DNA from: Arthrobacter sp. 18067
GTDB lineage: Bacteria > Actinomycetota > Actinomycetes > Actinomycetales > Micrococcaceae
Direction: 5' to 3'
Length of the DNA: 64,000 nucleotides
Assembly (NCBI RefSeq): GCF_902706295.1
Contig: NZ_CACSJJ010000014.1
Span: forward strand, 89,576-153,575
The translations under genes and the position numbers were made by a program. The notes beneath the pieces are model-generated. The model did not search any database. It was not told the DNA's origin and worked only from the letters and a program-made list of their open reading frames with translations. Numbering within the stretch: the stretch's first letter is position 1; every line of letters begins with the position of its first letter. Positions 26,331-35,045 of this stretch are shown in pieces.

Positions 26331-26830
26331 CGGGCTTGGCGGCTGCGGACCATTCGAACGTCCCTCACGTCGTCTTCAATCTTCTCCGCCCCGTCGGCGA
26401 TGAATCCGTTCTTCCGATAGAACGATGGGGCGCGCGGATTAGGGTCCGCCACCCAGAGCGAAGCGGGCGCGGCAGGGTCGATGACGGCATTGAGCAGGGC
26501 TTCGCCCACCCCTGAACCGTGGAAAGCGGTATATGCGTAAAGGACGTACAACTGCTGGGGCTCTTCAGCGGAGTCAGGAATGGGGCCTGACATCGCGATG
26601 CCGATCACGGTTTCTTCATGCGAAGCGACGGCGACGCTGTTCTTTTCATAGCGAGAATCAGTCAGCGCTGCGGTCCAGAATTTCTCGCGCCATTCCAGGA
26701 GTGCTGGATCATCCAACACCGCATCGCTCATCAACCCCCGGTAGGTTTCGCGCCAAGTATCCACGTGAACTCTCGCCATGCTTGGCGCGTCTGCAGGCTC
26801 GGCACGACGCACCTCAAAGTTGATCGTCAT
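26327..26830 (-). CDS. GNAT-family N-acetyltransferase
   Basis: A 167-residue GNAT: first strand VRRAEPADAPSMARVHVDTWRETYRGL, core strand LYVLYAYTAFHGSGVGEALL with the acetyl-CoA pyrophosphate loop (HGSGVGE), and the terminal LWVADPNPRAPSFYRKNGF typical of the RimI-like and YhbS-like group. Acetylates an unknown amine. No ribosome site is visible before the ATG. Confidence 0.85.
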   Translation of the reverse strand: MTINFEVRRAEPADAPSMARVHVDTWRETYRGLMSDAVLDDPALLEWREKFWTAALTDSRYEKNSVAVASHEETVIGIAMSGPIPDSAEEPQQLYVLYAYTAFHGSGVGEALLNAVIDPAAPASLWVADPNPRAPSFYRKNGFIADGAEKIEDDVRDVRMVRSRQAR

Positions 26831-26961
26831 TGCTCAACGGTACATGCGCAGTAGCTACTAATCGGGCAAGCCGGGGATCGCGGAAACCAGACGTTAAGTG
26901 CGCCGCAGGACGATTCTTCACCGGGCACCCGATTGGCCCCCAGCATCAGCAATACGGTCCG

Positions 26962-27150
26962 CTAACTGGGTTTTCTGGCATTGCCTTTGATGGTTGCTAG
27001 AAACGTTGCCATGCCGAGAATAAACGAAGTGGCTATGGCCGCAGGCCACGGAATATTTCCGTTCACCCATAGTGCAGCGAAAAGCGAAAACGCTGCCACC
27101 AACAACCCTGCTAGAACAGCAAATGTCTTGGTCCTGCCTTTGGTCCCCAT
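26962..27150 (-). CDS. Small membrane protein
   Basis: A 62-residue protein with two hydrophobic helices (FAVLAGLLVAAFSLFAALWV and PAAIATSFILGMATFLATI) and short charged ends. AGGATCGACGC precedes the start. No family recognised. Confidence 0.55.
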   Translation of the reverse strand: MGTKGRTKTFAVLAGLLVAAFSLFAALWVNGNIPWPAAIATSFILGMATFLATIKGNARKPS

Positions 27151-27321
27151 GCGTCGATCCTACGCGGCCCCGGTAGGTCTCCCGCCGTCATGTGGACGCT
27201 CACTGATTCCCTTCTGACCCGCCGTCCTTCAAATTTCAACCGTTGTCCCGTGCAAAACCCCGGGGTAGGGTGACCGGACCGTCCACCCACATCACCGTCT
27301 GGACCAACTCTGGGAGACACC

Positions 27322-29157
27322 ATGACACATGTGAGACGTCAACTGGCTGCTGTCACGGCAGCCTTGGCACTAACCGTGACAAGCGGCGCAATGGCCAGTC
27401 CGGCCTTCGCAGATTCACGCGAAACTGAGAAGAAAGCCACGGCCACAGGCTACGGCGGCGCTGTCAGCACCGTGGATCCGGAAGCTTCCGCAGCCGCAAT
27501 CGAAGTATTGAAGAGGGGTGGCAATGCCGCCGACGCAGCCGTCGCCGCCGCCGCAACCTTGGGCGTTACCGAACCCTACAGCGCAGGCATCGGGGGCGGC
27601 GGATACTTCGTCTTCTACGACGCGAAGACCAAACAAGTCGGCACCATTGACGGCCGTGAAACCGCTCCGGCGGGCATGCCAACTGACGCATTCATTGACC
27701 CGGCCACCAAGAAGCCGTACAACTTCACGCCTGAACTCGTCACCAGCGGCGTGTCCGTCGGAGTCCCAGGCACACCTGCAACGTGGGAACGTGCACTGGA
27801 GCGCTGGGGCACTCTGGACCTCGGCGAAGCCCTGAAGCCGGCCATCAAGGTGGCCAACCGCGGCTTCGTGGTGGACGAGACCTTCCGTCAACAGACACTG
27901 GACAATAAGCTTCGCTTCGGTGCGTTTACCTCCACGAAGGATCTGTTTCTTCCCGGTGGTGACGCTCCCGCCGTCGGAAGCGTCTTCAAGAACCACGACC
28001 TCGCGGCGACGTACCGGCTGCTCGCAAAGGAAGGCACCGACGCCTTCTACGGCGGCCGGCTCGCGGAAGAGATCGCCAAGACCGTCCAGGCCCCGCCGAA
28101 AACTGCGGCAACCAAACTTCCCGTCCCGGTCGGCTTCATGACCACGCAGGACTTGGCCAAATACAAAGCGCTGGACCAGGACGCCACCAAGGTGGAATAC
28201 CGCGGTTACGACGTCTACGGAATGGCGCCTTCCAGCAGCGGCGGCACCACGGTGGGTGAGTCCCTGAACATCCTGGAAAACTACGAACTCAAGGACATGA
28301 AGCCAGTCGACGCCCTGCATCACTACTTCGAGGCCAGTTCCCTCGCCTTCGCGGACCGCGGCGCCTACGTTGGCGATCCTGCTTTCGTGAATGTCCCCAC
28401 TAAAACCCTGCTGAGCGACGTCTTTGCCAAGGAACGCTCCTGCGAAATCGATCCGACGGCGGCAGCTGAGAAGCCGGTCGACCCCGGCAACGTACAAGCG
28501 TACGACGGCGCGTGCCCGGCTGCCGTGGCGCCACTCGCCAATGAGACGGATACAGAAAACATCTCCACGACGAACCTGACGGTCGCCGACAAGTGGGGCA
28601 ACGTGGTGGAGTACACGCTGACGATCGAGCAGACCGGCGGTTCGGGGATTGTTGTTCCTGGTCGTGGCTTCCTGCTGAATAACGAGTTGACTGACTTCAG
28701 CACCGTTTACAACGAGACAGACCCCAACCGGATCCAGCCTGGTAAGCGGCCGCGTTCCTCTATGTCGCCGACCATCATTTTGAAGGACGGCAATCCTTTC
28801 CTGGCCCTCGGCTCCCCCGGTGGTTCGACCATTATCACTACCGTGCTGCAGACAATCCTTAACCGCGTCGATTTGGGTATGACAGTCTCCGAAGCGCTCG
28901 CTGCGCCAAGGGCTGCACCCCGAAATGGTGAAACTGTCAGCTCCGAGCCGGCCTTCATCGATAAGTACGGTCCTGCCCTGACGTCATTGGGGCACAAGCT
29001 GGTTCCGGCAGGTGACGCCTTCACCTCGGCTGCAGAGATTGGGGCGGCAACGGCCATCGAATTCGGCAGGGACGGCAAGATGACCGCGGCCGCCGAACCG
29101 GTTCGTCGAGGCGGCGGTTCAGCGATGGTGGTGAAACCGGGCAAACCTGGCAAGTAG
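27322..29157 (+). CDS. ggt: Secreted gamma-glutamyltransferase
   Basis: A 611-residue exported enzyme: signal peptide (residues 1-31, cut near AFA-DS), then the typical N-terminal large subunit with GGNAADAAVAAAATLGVTEP and SAGIGGGGYFVFYD. The autocatalytic site lies near residue 416 in NISTTNLTVADKWGN, where a Thr becomes the N-terminus of the small subunit. It continues to GSPGGSTIITTV, a substrate-binding signature. It removes or transfers gamma-glutamyl groups from glutathione and other peptides outside the cell. A usual full length for the family. Confidence 0.92.
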   Translation: MTHVRRQLAAVTAALALTVTSGAMASPAFADSRETEKKATATGYGGAVSTVDPEASAAAIEVLKRGGNAADAAVAAAATLGVTEPYSAGIGGGGYFVFYDAKTKQVGTIDGRETAPAGMPTDAFIDPATKKPYNFTPELVTSGVSVGVPGTPATWERALERWGTLDLGEALKPAIKVANRGFVVDETFRQQTLDNKLRFGAFTSTKDLFLPGGDAPAVGSVFKNHDLAATYRLLAKEGTDAFYGGRLAEEIAKTVQAPPKTAATKLPVPVGFMTTQDLAKYKALDQDATKVEYRGYDVYGMAPSSSGGTTVGESLNILENYELKDMKPVDALHHYFEASSLAFADRGAYVGDPAFVNVPTKTLLSDVFAKERSCEIDPTAAAEKPVDPGNVQAYDGACPAAVAPLANETDTENISTTNLTVADKWGNVVEYTLTIEQTGGSGIVVPGRGFLLNNELTDFSTVYNETDPNRIQPGKRPRSSMSPTIILKDGNPFLALGSPGGSTIITTVLQTILNRVDLGMTVSEALAAPRAAPRNGETVSSEPAFIDKYGPALTSLGHKLVPAGDAFTSAAEIGAATAIEFGRDGKMTAAAEPVRRGGGSAMVVKPGKPGK

Positions 29158-29162
29158 GCGTC

Positions 29163-29765
29163 TCAGTAACCAGGCAACAGCCCGCGAACAGTTGCTTGGA
29201 GCTTCTCCAGAGCCGCATCTTCTTGGTCACTGACGGCAAATTTCATCAGGCCACGACACGCGAGCCCGGCGTCCGTCAGTTCGCCACTGAGCAGGAAATC
29301 GAGCAGTTCGTCACTCGGAAGGAGACGCACGAAGCCCGCTTCGGAGGGGTCCCATGACGGGTCGCCTCCGAGGCGGGCTTCTGCTGCAATAACCAAATGT
29401 TTTCGCTTGGAAGAGTTGGCTGACCACCATTCGGATCCTGCGTAATAGACGGACGCCGAGTGGTAGCCGGTCTCTTCTGCCAACTCACGGTGAGCTGCAT
29501 TTTCAGCGGTTTCACCATCGTTCACATAGCCGCCGGGAAGTTCCAGCAATGTCCTTCCTGGACCAACTCGAAACTGTTCAAAAAGAACCACGTCCGCGCC
29601 GCCCTCCGTGAAGGCGAGCATTGCGGCCGAGTCCGGACCGGCTATGACTTCCCATTCAGTGACCGAGCCATCCGCCTCCAAGTACGTGTCCCGGTTGACG
29701 GTGACAAAGCCTTTGTAGGCGCGCGTGCTCCAGAGTTTTCGCCACAGTTCGTCCGAACTGCTCAA
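29163..29765 (-). CDS. Nudix hydrolase at the end of the daptide operon
   Basis: A 200-residue Nudix protein of the ADP-ribose pyrophosphatase shape (YKGFVTVNRDTYLEADGSVT, then the Nudix box GGYVNDGETAENAAHRELAE with ETGY). The box is intact. The chosen TTG overlaps the stop of the upstream 61-residue membrane protein, so it appears translationally attached to the daptide operon. No Nudix enzyme is part of known daptide maturation. It may be a housekeeping passenger or handle a nucleotide by-product. Confidence 0.75.
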   Translation of the reverse strand: MSSSDELWRKLWSTRAYKGFVTVNRDTYLEADGSVTEWEVIAGPDSAAMLAFTEGGADVVLFEQFRVGPGRTLLELPGGYVNDGETAENAAHRELAEETGYHSASVYYAGSEWWSANSSKRKHLVIAAEARLGGDPSWDPSEAGFVRLLPSDELLDFLLSGELTDAGLACRGLMKFAVSDQEDAALEKLQATVRGLLPGY

Positions 29766-29947
29766 GATGGGCGGTTGTTCTTGAGCTCCCGGCTGTATCT
29801 CCACACCATGACCAACGATGCAGCCGCGATGATGATTCCGGAAACGGTGGACCACCAGGTGTGAGCTGTATTTGAGATGAAAATGGACACTGCATAGGCG
29901 GCGAGCACCAGGGCCAAAAGGAGCCAAACCAACGGGCTGCTTTTCAT
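29762..29947 (-). CDS. Small membrane protein in the daptide operon
   Basis: A 61-residue protein with two hydrophobic helices (LVWLLLALVLAAYAVSIFI and TVSGIIIAAASLVMVW) and a charged tail RYSRELKNNRPS. AAGGAATTC precedes the start; 31 bases separate it from the last permease gene. Position at the end of the export module makes an immunity or exporter-accessory role possible, but this is inference only. Confidence 0.6.
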   Translation of the reverse strand: MKSSPLVWLLLALVLAAYAVSIFISNTAHTWWSTVSGIIIAAASLVMVWRYSRELKNNRPS

Positions 29948-29978
29948 GATGAATTCCTTAATTGGAGTTGATGATTTG

Positions 29979-30683
29979 TCACACCAGATCCCGCTTCAGG
30001 AACACCCCGAAGGCAACCGCTGTGACTATTACAAGCCACGTCGCGGCTTCGAAAAAAGTGATGCGGGCTGGTATGTGGATTGCCAGTTGGCCTGCCCACT
30101 CGGTGACCAAGACCGGAAAGACAAACCGTTTGGTCTCCCCCAGGGGCCCGGATATGAATTCCGGGAGAATCAAACTGAGAGGCACCGCGAAGAGACTCAC
30201 CAGGTGGTTGCGAATGAGGGAACCGATGGCGAAGCCCCATAGCGATCCCATGCAGTCTGCCCCCGCAAATGCGAGTATTGCGGCAAGACTGGGCTGCCAT
30301 CCGTCGTCGAGTAATATCCCGGAAATCCCAAACACCAAGCCTATGGTCGCTCCGCCCAGGAGGGCTGACACAGCGGTAGCGGCTGCCCGTGCAGTGAACG
30401 CTGGTCCTCGTTGGAAAAGCAGTACACGGCGGTTGAGGCACCCATCCCGGTAGTCCGACGTGAAGGAGAAAGAACCCACCAGCGCCCCAGCCGTGAGCAC
30501 AAGGGAAAGTGCTGGTTCCAGGAGAAGCAGGTCAAGGCCCTGCGTCGGTGCCCCGGGGTCAAGGACCGCGGCGGCAATGAGGAGGCCCAGAATTCCCAAC
30601 ACCAGAAGTGCCCCCACGACTGACCCTTTCCATAGCCAAGGCCGCTGGAGGTCGGATATCAGGGCGGGCACGACGTTAGCCAC
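29979..30683 (-). CDS. ABC-2-type permease of the daptide exporter, second subunit
   Basis: A 234-residue membrane protein with six hydrophobic helices (from GSVVGALLVLGILGLLIAA to WLVIVTAVAFGVFL), with the ABC-2 permease layout. The GTG start directly abuts the TAG of the upstream permease gene and has AAAGGAG before it. With the other permease and the ATPase it should form the exporter for the mature peptides. Weak sequence signature, so substrate specificity rests on context. Confidence 0.75.
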   Translation of the reverse strand: MANVVPALISDLQRPWLWKGSVVGALLVLGILGLLIAAAVLDPGAPTQGLDLLLLEPALSLVLTAGALVGSFSFTSDYRDGCLNRRVLLFQRGPAFTARAAATAVSALLGGATIGLVFGISGILLDDGWQPSLAAILAFAGADCMGSLWGFAIGSLIRNHLVSLFAVPLSLILPEFISGPLGETKRFVFPVLVTEWAGQLAIHIPARITFFEAATWLVIVTAVAFGVFLKRDLV

Positions 30684-31433
30684 CTACAGCTCCTTTAATT
30701 TGATGGCTAACCCGGCCCCGGCTCCCGCTGCGATCAGCCACCCAACGGACACAAAGAACGCCGGCATGGGTTCCAGCAATCCCTCGAACGGCAGGGAAGC
30801 GATACCCGCCAAGGCACCTGACGGCAGCCATCGGGCCACCTCGGAGTTGTTTGCAAGAAGAGGCAGCTCGAATGCGAGCGGGAGGAGCATGGTGAGTATC
30901 GTCGTCGCGTAGTAGTGACGGATGATCCAGCCCAGCGAACAACCCCAGAGGGCGCCCATCCCGGATGCCATCACAACGCCAGGCATGGCGCTCCATGCCT
31001 CGGGAGTCAGAAGGTCTGCCCGCACCTCGGGTGGCAGCGAGAATGCAACGCTCCCGCCCCAGATCGTTACTCCCATAAGCGCCGTGGCGAGGCCGACCAC
31101 CAGCGCTGCCAGGTATTTGGACGCCACCATTTGTTGCAATCCGGAGATCACCACGCTGCGGCGAAGAGTCCCGTAGTAGGTCTCGCGTGTCACCAGATAG
31201 CTCCCGGCAAACGTAGCCACGGCAGCGATGCTTGTGGCGAGCGCCCAAAACGCCTGGATGTTGTCTGCCGCCGATAGGTCTTCAGCGTTGTCCGGCCAAC
31301 CGAGGAAGTTGGCAACGAACCAGGGAACCAACGCACTGAACGCCAGGATGCCCACAATCGAGTACCCGCTGAAGTATCTGATGAGTTCTGAACGGAGCCC
31401 ACCCACCAAGGCAGCAGTGGCATTCGCGTTCAA
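30684..31433 (-). CDS. ABC-2-type permease of the daptide exporter, first subunit
   Basis: A 249-residue membrane protein with about six helices, including AFSALVPWFVANFLG and FAGSYLVTRETYYGTLRRS, whose cytoplasmic RETYYGTLRRS loop is typical of ABC-2 permeases. It starts at a TTG that overlaps the stop of the ATPase gene (TTGA), which gives strong translational coupling. Related in plan to the next permease gene, suggesting a heterodimeric channel. Confidence 0.78.
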   Translation of the reverse strand: MNANATAALVGGLRSELIRYFSGYSIVGILAFSALVPWFVANFLGWPDNAEDLSAADNIQAFWALATSIAAVATFAGSYLVTRETYYGTLRRSVVISGLQQMVASKYLAALVVGLATALMGVTIWGGSVAFSLPPEVRADLLTPEAWSAMPGVVMASGMGALWGCSLGWIIRHYYATTILTMLLPLAFELPLLANNSEVARWLPSGALAGIASLPFEGLLEPMPAFFVSVGWLIAAGAGAGLAIKLKEL

Positions 31434-32140
31434 CGGGCACCCGCCAGAATCTTGAAATACGCAGATTCCAGGCTCCCGCCACCAAGGGCCTTCGCCTCCT
31501 TGAGGGTTCCGCGGAACAGTGTCCTCTGCTTGAGAATGACAACTTCGTCCGCTACCTGTTCCAGCTCCATGAGCTGATGACTGGAAACCAAAGCACTCCC
31601 ACCGGAAGCTGCGAAGTCCCTCAGGAATCGCCGAAGCCACTTGGCTCCCTCCGGGTCCAGCCCATTTGCGGGTTCATCGAGGACAAGCAACCGGGGGTCG
31701 CCGACCAGGGCAGACGCAATCCCCAACCGTTGCCGCATTCCCAATGAGTAGTCCCGGACCTTCTTGTTCCCTTCGTTCGCGAGATCCACCTGTTCAAGAA
31801 CGCGGTCCACGTTCTCCGGGGCAGCCCCGGCGGCCAGTTGGCAGATCTGCAGGTGCCGGCGTCCGGTCAGTCCCGGCTCGACGTCCATGCCGTCCAGGTT
31901 CACGCCGGCTATGGTTGCCGGGCACCGCAGTGAGCGGTAGTCACTGCCGAAGACGGTGGCGCTTCCGGTCGTTGCAGCCAACAAGCCGGTCAGCCCCGCG
32001 AGCGCAGTACTTTTTCCTGCCCCGTTGGGACCGATCAGGCCCACCACACGCCCAGGGGGAACATCGAACGTCAACCCCTCGACGGCGAACCTCTTGCCTC
32101 TTTTCTTGCTGAATGATTTGAAGCTCGCGGGAATAGTCAT
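31430..32140 (-). CDS. ABC transporter ATPase of the daptide exporter
   Basis: A 236-residue ATPase: Walker A GPNGAGKST, signature YSLGMRQRLGIASAL, Walker B LLVLDEPANGLDPEGA, and H-loop SSHQLMELEQVADEV. The LSGGQ motif reads YSLGM, as in many bacteriocin/antibiotic exporter ATPases. The ATG is preceded by AAAGGG and overlaps the M50 protease stop (ATGA). It powers the two permeases encoded next; exporters of this kind release the mature peptide and often give self-resistance. Confidence 0.88.
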   Translation of the reverse strand: MTIPASFKSFSKKRGKRFAVEGLTFDVPPGRVVGLIGPNGAGKSTALAGLTGLLAATTGSATVFGSDYRSLRCPATIAGVNLDGMDVEPGLTGRRHLQICQLAAGAAPENVDRVLEQVDLANEGNKKVRDYSLGMRQRLGIASALVGDPRLLVLDEPANGLDPEGAKWLRRFLRDFAASGGSALVSSHQLMELEQVADEVVILKQRTLFRGTLKEAKALGGGSLESAYFKILAGAR

Positions 32141-33813
32141 GGGTGCCCTTTCGTGGAGCCAGTGGATTGGGCCAGCCACAGTGGTGAGTTCATCGCCGAA
32201 TCCCACAACCACTCCCCCAGGCTCGTCTGCCGTTGACTGGTGACCTCAGCACGTCCGGCAGAGGAGAGGTTCGTCCCTGATTCCAGTTCGCCACCGTAGG
32301 CCAGAACCGGCAGGGTGTCGCCCGCCAGCGCAATCGGGGCGATGGTGTCCAGCGGTGCCATGGAATTCGACGGCGACCGGTCACCAATAGTGGCCTGCCC
32401 CAGGTTTTCGTGAATGATCATTCCCTGCGACTGCAAAGTGACTTGATCGCCGGGCAGCAAAGACTGGTGCGGGTCTTGGACGGGTGTCACGACCCGCAAC
32501 TCACCGTTTGCATAGGTGTATCCAGCCACGGTCACCGGCCTTACGGGGACGATCCAGGTCAGGGCTGCCACGGCCCCTGCCCCAAGCAGCACTGCAAGGA
32601 TCCGCCTCCAGAGAGGGCTTCCGTTCTTGGACGCCATCCGGAAGAACTGAATGACGCTCTTCAGTGCCAACAGGGCAAGGACGCACAGGACCGCAAAAAC
32701 AATAAGGTGACCTGCATAGCCAAGCTGCAGAAAAATGGGAACGAGCCTTTGGTAGCCGATCAGCATGAAGACAATTCCCGAGACGAAGCTCGCGAGTCCG
32801 AACCACGGCAGGAAACCCTGGCGCTGCACGGGACGTTGTGAACCGAGAACGCGGGAGCCGACCACCTCCTCCAATGCCCGGAGCGACTTCCTGCGAAGAT
32901 GCGGTATATCCACTGCGGACATCAAGGCGACGTAGCCATCCAACTTGATGAACGGGAACAGGTTAAGAACGGCCACGGCGTAGCAAATGAGACCGTAGAG
33001 GACCGCGGCATCCTTCACGGGTGACTCTGGAAGAAGCACCTGAACCGTCATGGCAACACTCCCCAAAGCGACGTGCACCAAAGGCCCGGCGAGCGCCACG
33101 AGTACCCGTTGCTTCCGGGAGCTCAGCCGCCACCCATCGGTCACGTCGCAGAAGAAGGCGGGCGACAGGTAGAACAGCATGATTCCGATGCGCCGCGGTG
33201 TGCCACCAAAGTAGGTGAGCGCCATCCCATGCCCCAATTCGTGCAGGAGTGTGGACGCGAACATCGCTACCACCACGTAGAGATAGGCCTCCAACGGAAG
33301 CGGGGTTGCGAGGACGCGGAACATGCTGGGCCCAGCGAAGAACGCACCCACCGCCCCACCGAGAAGGAGCAAAAGGGCGGCGACGGCTCCACCAGGCCGC
33401 ATCATCGCTGCGACTGCCGGACGGACGGCTTGCAGCAATGCAGCCGGATTGAAGAGGGTGAATTGCGCTGTCAGCGGCGCCCTGAACTGGACCCGTCGAG
33501 TCCCGGCCGGCCGCGCGCCGCCGTCGAAAATTCCGGTGTGCGCCAACTGCCGCACAATCCCCGCCACATCGGCAGGGGTCCAGATTGGCCCCAGGAGTTC
33601 GGCGACTTGGGCTGGCTTCCTCTCGCCGTCCACCGCCCTAAGGACATCGGCGACGTCGGCAGAGACCCGCGCCTTCGGCACACCATTCACGGCGACTATC
33701 CACGGCCCACCTTCCTGCAACGGCTCGTCGATGGAGGCAGACGGCGCCAGCTGAACCGGCCACTCAACAGCCATCCGACCTTCTCCAGACTTCGGTCTTC
33801 GTGATGTGGTCAT
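32137..33813 (-). CDS. Daptide-type intramembrane M50 metalloprotease (MpaP-like)
   Basis: A 558-residue site-2-protease-like enzyme. Residues 28-98 resemble a PqqD-type recognition domain (ADVLRAVDGERKPAQVAELL and VAGIVRQLAHTGIFDGG). Then come many membrane helices with the zinc motif HELGH (191-195) and, further on, LFPFIKLDGYVALMSA with the second metal-ligand Asp. The C-terminal 120 residues form a soluble domain after the last helix. In the daptide system a protease of this class removes the leader from the modified precursor. The ATG overlaps the YcaO stop and it is followed directly by the ABC exporter genes. Confidence 0.85.
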   Translation of the reverse strand: MTTSRRPKSGEGRMAVEWPVQLAPSASIDEPLQEGGPWIVAVNGVPKARVSADVADVLRAVDGERKPAQVAELLGPIWTPADVAGIVRQLAHTGIFDGGARPAGTRRVQFRAPLTAQFTLFNPAALLQAVRPAVAAMMRPGGAVAALLLLLGGAVGAFFAGPSMFRVLATPLPLEAYLYVVVAMFASTLLHELGHGMALTYFGGTPRRIGIMLFYLSPAFFCDVTDGWRLSSRKQRVLVALAGPLVHVALGSVAMTVQVLLPESPVKDAAVLYGLICYAVAVLNLFPFIKLDGYVALMSAVDIPHLRRKSLRALEEVVGSRVLGSQRPVQRQGFLPWFGLASFVSGIVFMLIGYQRLVPIFLQLGYAGHLIVFAVLCVLALLALKSVIQFFRMASKNGSPLWRRILAVLLGAGAVAALTWIVPVRPVTVAGYTYANGELRVVTPVQDPHQSLLPGDQVTLQSQGMIIHENLGQATIGDRSPSNSMAPLDTIAPIALAGDTLPVLAYGGELESGTNLSSAGRAEVTSQRQTSLGEWLWDSAMNSPLWLAQSTGSTKGHP

Positions 33814-35045
33814 ATCAGTGGATGCGGTATCGAAGAACAGCCCGGCATCACGAACAGCCCCTTGGTTTCGTCCATGGTCAAGGGAATTGCGCCAGGACAG
33901 ATTGCCTTGCCAGCCACCCAGCCAAGCTCTTGAATCGCCACCGGAAGCCTGTGCGTGAGGCTCACCCAATGGGAGCCGATATCGCGTTTGGCCAAGTATT
34001 TCGCCAGGGCATGGGCATCCGGTGCCGGTTGGAGGCTGGGGAAAGTTGAGGGCTCGAAGGATCGAACCCACTGGCGCAACTCAGCGATTGCCGGTGGAGT
34101 GGTCCAGAAGTCCGCGCGCGATTCATCGTCGGTCACCGCCAAATCCGTAACCGCCATATCCGTCCCCATTGAGTCCGGACGGGCAGTCTGCTTTCGCGAG
34201 AGGAAAAGCTCGCGGATTTGCAGTCCCTCCTGGAGCGTTCCCCGCAAGGCAGCCACGGGGTCTGCGGCAGCTTTGAGTCCGACCGCGCCAAAGCGAGCGG
34301 ACCCGGATTCCTCCACAATGGCGCACACGGCAGTCAGCAGCGGACTGCCCGGGGTCGGAATGAAGGCAAGCGTGGGCTGTACACCGGCCGCCCGCGCCGT
34401 GAGGAGGAGCAGGCTGAGGGCCCGGGATTCAGGCTGCTGACGCACTGCTACGGGCATGCTCTCCGCGTCGAAACTGTGCAGTGGAATCCGTTGTCGCCAA
34501 GCAGCGAGGAAAGCATCCCGTTCCATTACCTCGGCGATGGCAGAGGCCTGGGCGAAGCTCTCGGAGGGTCCGGAAGCCGCACCGTTGGGTGAGGGATCGA
34601 AGAACGCATCCCATGGGTTCCACTCCCCGCATCCGGGGTCGTAGTCCACCAAGGGTGCTGGCACCTGTGTGTGCGTCCCGGTCACCAGATCAGTAGCACG
34701 GTACCAAGGGAAGTCATGGGCGAGGGCTGACGGGCGGCCCAGTCCCGCGGTGACAAAGTCGATCCGCTGCTGGTCACTGCCAGCTTCGGCAAGCAAGTGT
34801 GGCGAATCCGCCGGCACTGGAGCCAATGCGAAGCGTTCAACAGCTTCTCCCGCACCCCTTGTCAGGGACGACCGTCTTGACAAGTCGAAGGCTCCCACAG
34901 CGGTCGAGAGCCGTGCACCGGGTTGCGCGCCACTGGCCAACAACCCCATTGTTCGCCACAGCCCAACCTCGTTCGGCGCGTAGAGGGATGATTCCGTCAC
35001 CAGCCCCAGGGAAGGATCGAGCGTCTGCACAGGATCGATGCTCAT
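33810..35045 (-). CDS. YcaO-family protein inside the daptide operon
   Basis: A 411-residue YcaO-type ATP-grasp-like enzyme. Three characteristic blocks are present: E67, E70 and R71 in GEAVERFAL, AIAEVMERDAFLAAW with Glu, Glu-Arg-Asp and Trp, and GLKAAADPVAALRGTLQEGL followed by QIR. These make the Mg-ATP-binding site that phosphorylates backbone amides. The C-terminus ends MPGCSSIPHPLI, comparable to the proline-rich tail of azoline-forming cyclodehydratases, though without a full PxPxP. Known members make azolines, thioamides or amidines. The precursors here have no Cys, so the target is open. Its ATG overlaps the methyltransferase stop and its own stop overlaps the M50 gene. Confidence 0.82.
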   Translation of the reverse strand: MSIDPVQTLDPSLGLVTESSLYAPNEVGLWRTMGLLASGAQPGARLSTAVGAFDLSRRSSLTRGAGEAVERFALAPVPADSPHLLAEAGSDQQRIDFVTAGLGRPSALAHDFPWYRATDLVTGTHTQVPAPLVDYDPGCGEWNPWDAFFDPSPNGAASGPSESFAQASAIAEVMERDAFLAAWRQRIPLHSFDAESMPVAVRQQPESRALSLLLLTARAAGVQPTLAFIPTPGSPLLTAVCAIVEESGSARFGAVGLKAAADPVAALRGTLQEGLQIRELFLSRKQTARPDSMGTDMAVTDLAVTDDESRADFWTTPPAIAELRQWVRSFEPSTFPSLQPAPDAHALAKYLAKRDIGSHWVSLTHRLPVAIQELGWVAGKAICPGAIPLTMDETKGLFVMPGCSSIPHPLI

